The notes below the pieces were generated by a model, which was not told the origin of the DNA, did no database searches, and saw nothing but the letters and a program-made list of their open reading frames with translations. The translations under genes and the position numbers were made by a program. DNA of 64,000 nucleotides. It comes from CAXBNB01 sp040222275 (lineage in GTDB: Bacteria > Bacteroidota > Bacteroidia > Cytophagales > Cyclobacteriaceae). Shown here piece by piece: positions 62,535-64,000 of this stretch. Where the stretch lies: contig JAVKDJ010000049.1 in NCBI GenBank assembly GCA_040222275.1, positions 186,001 through 250,000 of the forward strand, written 5' to 3'. Position 1 is the stretch's first letter, and each line of letters opens with the position of its first letter.

Positions 62535-63629
62535 TTAAGATAAATAATTTACCTCCTTTTCCAAATATTTATCAATTAATCTTGACACTGGCTTAGAATG
62601 GAGATCATCAATTTTTATTTCTTCCAATTCGAAATTTTCCTTAATAACTTCGAACGAATTCCTATTGATAATAGAAAAGAGGAAAAACTTGGCAAAAATA
62701 GTCTGATGAGTTAAAACATGTTTAAAATTACTCGAACAAGTTATTAAATTTCCTTGATTGAAAAGGAATTTTGCCTCATTTCTTATAAGGCCATCAAAGT
62801 CTTTTTCTTCGCCGGATTCAAACAATAAAAATTCGTACATACCCTGCCAGATATCACTGCCTTGTCTTTTATTGAGCAGCACTTTGTCCTCCCAATGGAT
62901 AACGAAATAATTGAAATGGCGTGTTCGTTTTTTAATCTTCTTTTTCTTGACTGGCAAGTCTGCCTGGAGTCCATGCCGATAAGCAAAACATTCGCTTATA
63001 AAAATGCATTCATCGCAATGAGGTGCTTTGGGGGTACAATGCAATGCCCCAAATTCCATAATAGCCTGATTGAACTGGTCTGGACTGTCAAGTGAAACCA
63101 GGGTTTTGGCCTTGTCGAAAAATAGTTTGTAGCTTTTAGGCTCACCTATGTCACTTTCAAGGCCAAAAACCCTGGACAATACCCTAAAAACGTTTCCATC
63201 CAATACTGGAACTGGCTCGTTATAGGCGAAAGATGCAATTGCTGCGGCAGTATATTTACCAATTCCTTTGAGCTTTTGCAGGTCACGGTAGTTGTCTGGA
63301 AACTTTCCATCAAACTTTTCCACAATGTCCCTGGCACATGCCAACATATTTCGTGCCCTCGAATAGTACCCCAATCCCTGCCAGAGTTTGAGGATTTCCT
63401 GCTCGCTGCTACAGGCGAAGGATTCCACATCGGGATAGGCCTCCAGAAATTTGTTGAAGTATGGAAGTCCCTGCTGCACCCTCGTTTGCTGGAGAATAAT
63501 CTCCGATAACCAAATAATGTATGGGTCGGTAGTGTTCCTCCATGGCAAGTCCCTTTTGTTGAGGTCATACCAATCAATAAGCGATTGGGAAAAGGTTTGA
63601 GTGGTATTGATTTGAGAATCTGTGCTCAT
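62535..63629 (-). CDS. mutY: A/G-specific adenine glycosylase
   Basis: 364 residues. The helix-hairpin-helix is LKGIGKYTAAAIASFAYN, with the catalytic aspartate in VPVLDGNVFRV. The iron-sulfur cluster ligands have the spacing C-x6-C-x2-C-x5-C in CTPKAPHCDECIFISEC. The C-terminal NUDIX-like domain recognises 8-oxoguanine. The enzyme removes adenine mispaired with 8-oxoguanine. It is divergent from the HU gene, as in many Bacteroidota genomes. A 16-bp AT palindrome (62509-62524) separates it from ssb. Confidence 0.96.
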   Translation of the reverse strand: MSTDSQINTTQTFSQSLIDWYDLNKRDLPWRNTTDPYIIWLSEIILQQTRVQQGLPYFNKFLEAYPDVESFACSSEQEILKLWQGLGYYSRARNMLACARDIVEKFDGKFPDNYRDLQKLKGIGKYTAAAIASFAYNEPVPVLDGNVFRVLSRVFGLESDIGEPKSYKLFFDKAKTLVSLDSPDQFNQAIMEFGALHCTPKAPHCDECIFISECFAYRHGLQADLPVKKKKIKKRTRHFNYFVIHWEDKVLLNKRQGSDIWQGMYEFLLFESGEEKDFDGLIRNEAKFLFNQGNLITCSSNFKHVLTHQTIFAKFFLFSIINRNSFEVIKENFELEEIKIDDLHSKPVSRLIDKYLEKEVNYLS

Positions 63630-63756
63630 TAAACTTTGAATATTTCTGAATTCCTTATTTTTTGTTTTTATTTGCGATGCTAAAAATTAATTGATTCCGA
63701 AAACGAAATTAGTTGGTATTTAGGGTTTTATATTAAAAAGATTAAAATTTATCGCC

Positions 63757-64000
63757 GTGACGAAAGCAGATGTAATAAATGAAATAGCAGACAAAACAGG
63801 GATTGACCGACTTGATGTTCAGGCATCAGTAGAGGCCTTTTTTAATGTAGTGAAGAATTCGATGGCAGACGGTGAAAACATCTATGTAAGAGGATTTGGC
63901 AGTTTCGTAAATAAAAAAAGGGCCAAAAAAATAGCGAGAAACATCTCTCAGAATACAGCTATGGTCATTGATGAGCATTACATCCCAAGTTTCAAACCTT
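63757..64000 (+). CDS. HU/IHF-family DNA-binding protein (partial, runs off the window)
   Basis: Starts with a GTG at 63757 (TKADVINEIADKTG) and continues to the window end, giving 81 codons. The IHF/HU fold is clear: helical N-terminus, then VRGFGSFVNKKRAKKIARN at the start of the DNA-binding arm, and FKP near the end, typical of the last strand. It bends and compacts DNA. No ATG lies in a suitable place upstream, so GTG is the likely start. The 3' end lies outside the window. Confidence 0.92.
   Translation, partial: MTKADVINEIADKTGIDRLDVQASVEAFFNVVKNSMADGENIYVRGFGSFVNKKRAKKIARNISQNTAMVIDEHYIPSFKP

Overview
The window is a chromosomal segment of a gliding-type Bacteroidota, most likely of the order Cytophagales. 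Evidence: a SusC/SusD pair with an ECF sigma factor and a FecR anti-sigma factor, the block HU / mutY / ssb / gldE / gldD, a Rho with a long lysine- and acid-rich N-terminal insertion, a DUF4286 protein, and initiation regions without strong Shine-Dalgarno sequences. One good TTTG-N18-TAnnTTTG promoter of the Bacteroidota type is visible at 13215-13244. I saw no rRNA or tRNA gene, CRISPR array or intact transposase.

Layout. 1-11.6 kb: a minus-strand regulon reading ECF sigma factor -> FecR -> SusC with an STN domain -> SusD-like lipoprotein -> MORN-repeat protein -> FG-GAP/ASPIC-UnbV lipoprotein. 11.8-15.7 kb: a membrane-anchored TAXI-type binding protein divergent from a CASTOR/POLLUX-like channel, then two very small genes. 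15.9-23 kb: an S41 protease, a TonB-dependent receptor with a 44-codon membrane ORF behind it, a membrane AraC regulator, a PH-like/DUF952 fusion and a hydrolase. 23-38 kb: housekeeping and envelope genes, namely a polyprenyl synthase, DacB-type PBP4, a zinc phospholipase/nuclease-like protein, GuaB, Hsp20, HtrA, an ALDH7-type dehydrogenase, HemB, a BASS transporter, a lipoprotein/outer-membrane pair and a second S41 protease. 38.3-39.5 kb: a lysophospholipase-like hydrolase and a short overlapping ORF.

39.7-46.4 kb is a distinct AT-rich accessory island with a compact four-gene minus-strand operon: XRE regulator -> GHKL ATPase fused to a PD-(D/E)XK-like nuclease -> archaeo-eukaryotic-primase/SF2 helicase fusion -> AlbA_2 (Schlafen-type)/HATPase_c_4/winged-helix protein. 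This is the best candidate for a poorly described conflict (defence) system. Apparent gene remnants lie on both sides of it.

46.9-64 kb returns to core genes: a bifunctional trehalose-6-phosphate synthase/phosphatase, UvrA, a free-standing NUMOD4/HNH protein, a DUF4286 protein, GNAT, SerS, Rho, a membrane zinc-ribbon protein, RecG, GldD, GldE, SSB, MutY and a 3'-truncated HU gene at the window edge.

Five short genes or remnants not obvious by length were read directly: a 59-codon gene at 15201-15380, a 35-codon ORF at 15576-15683, a 44-codon ORF at 17525-17659, a start-less fragment at 46646-46837, and the partial HU gene from 63757. Several long genes have a likely ATG start downstream of an upstream TTG; the ATG is used here and the choice is stated in each entry.
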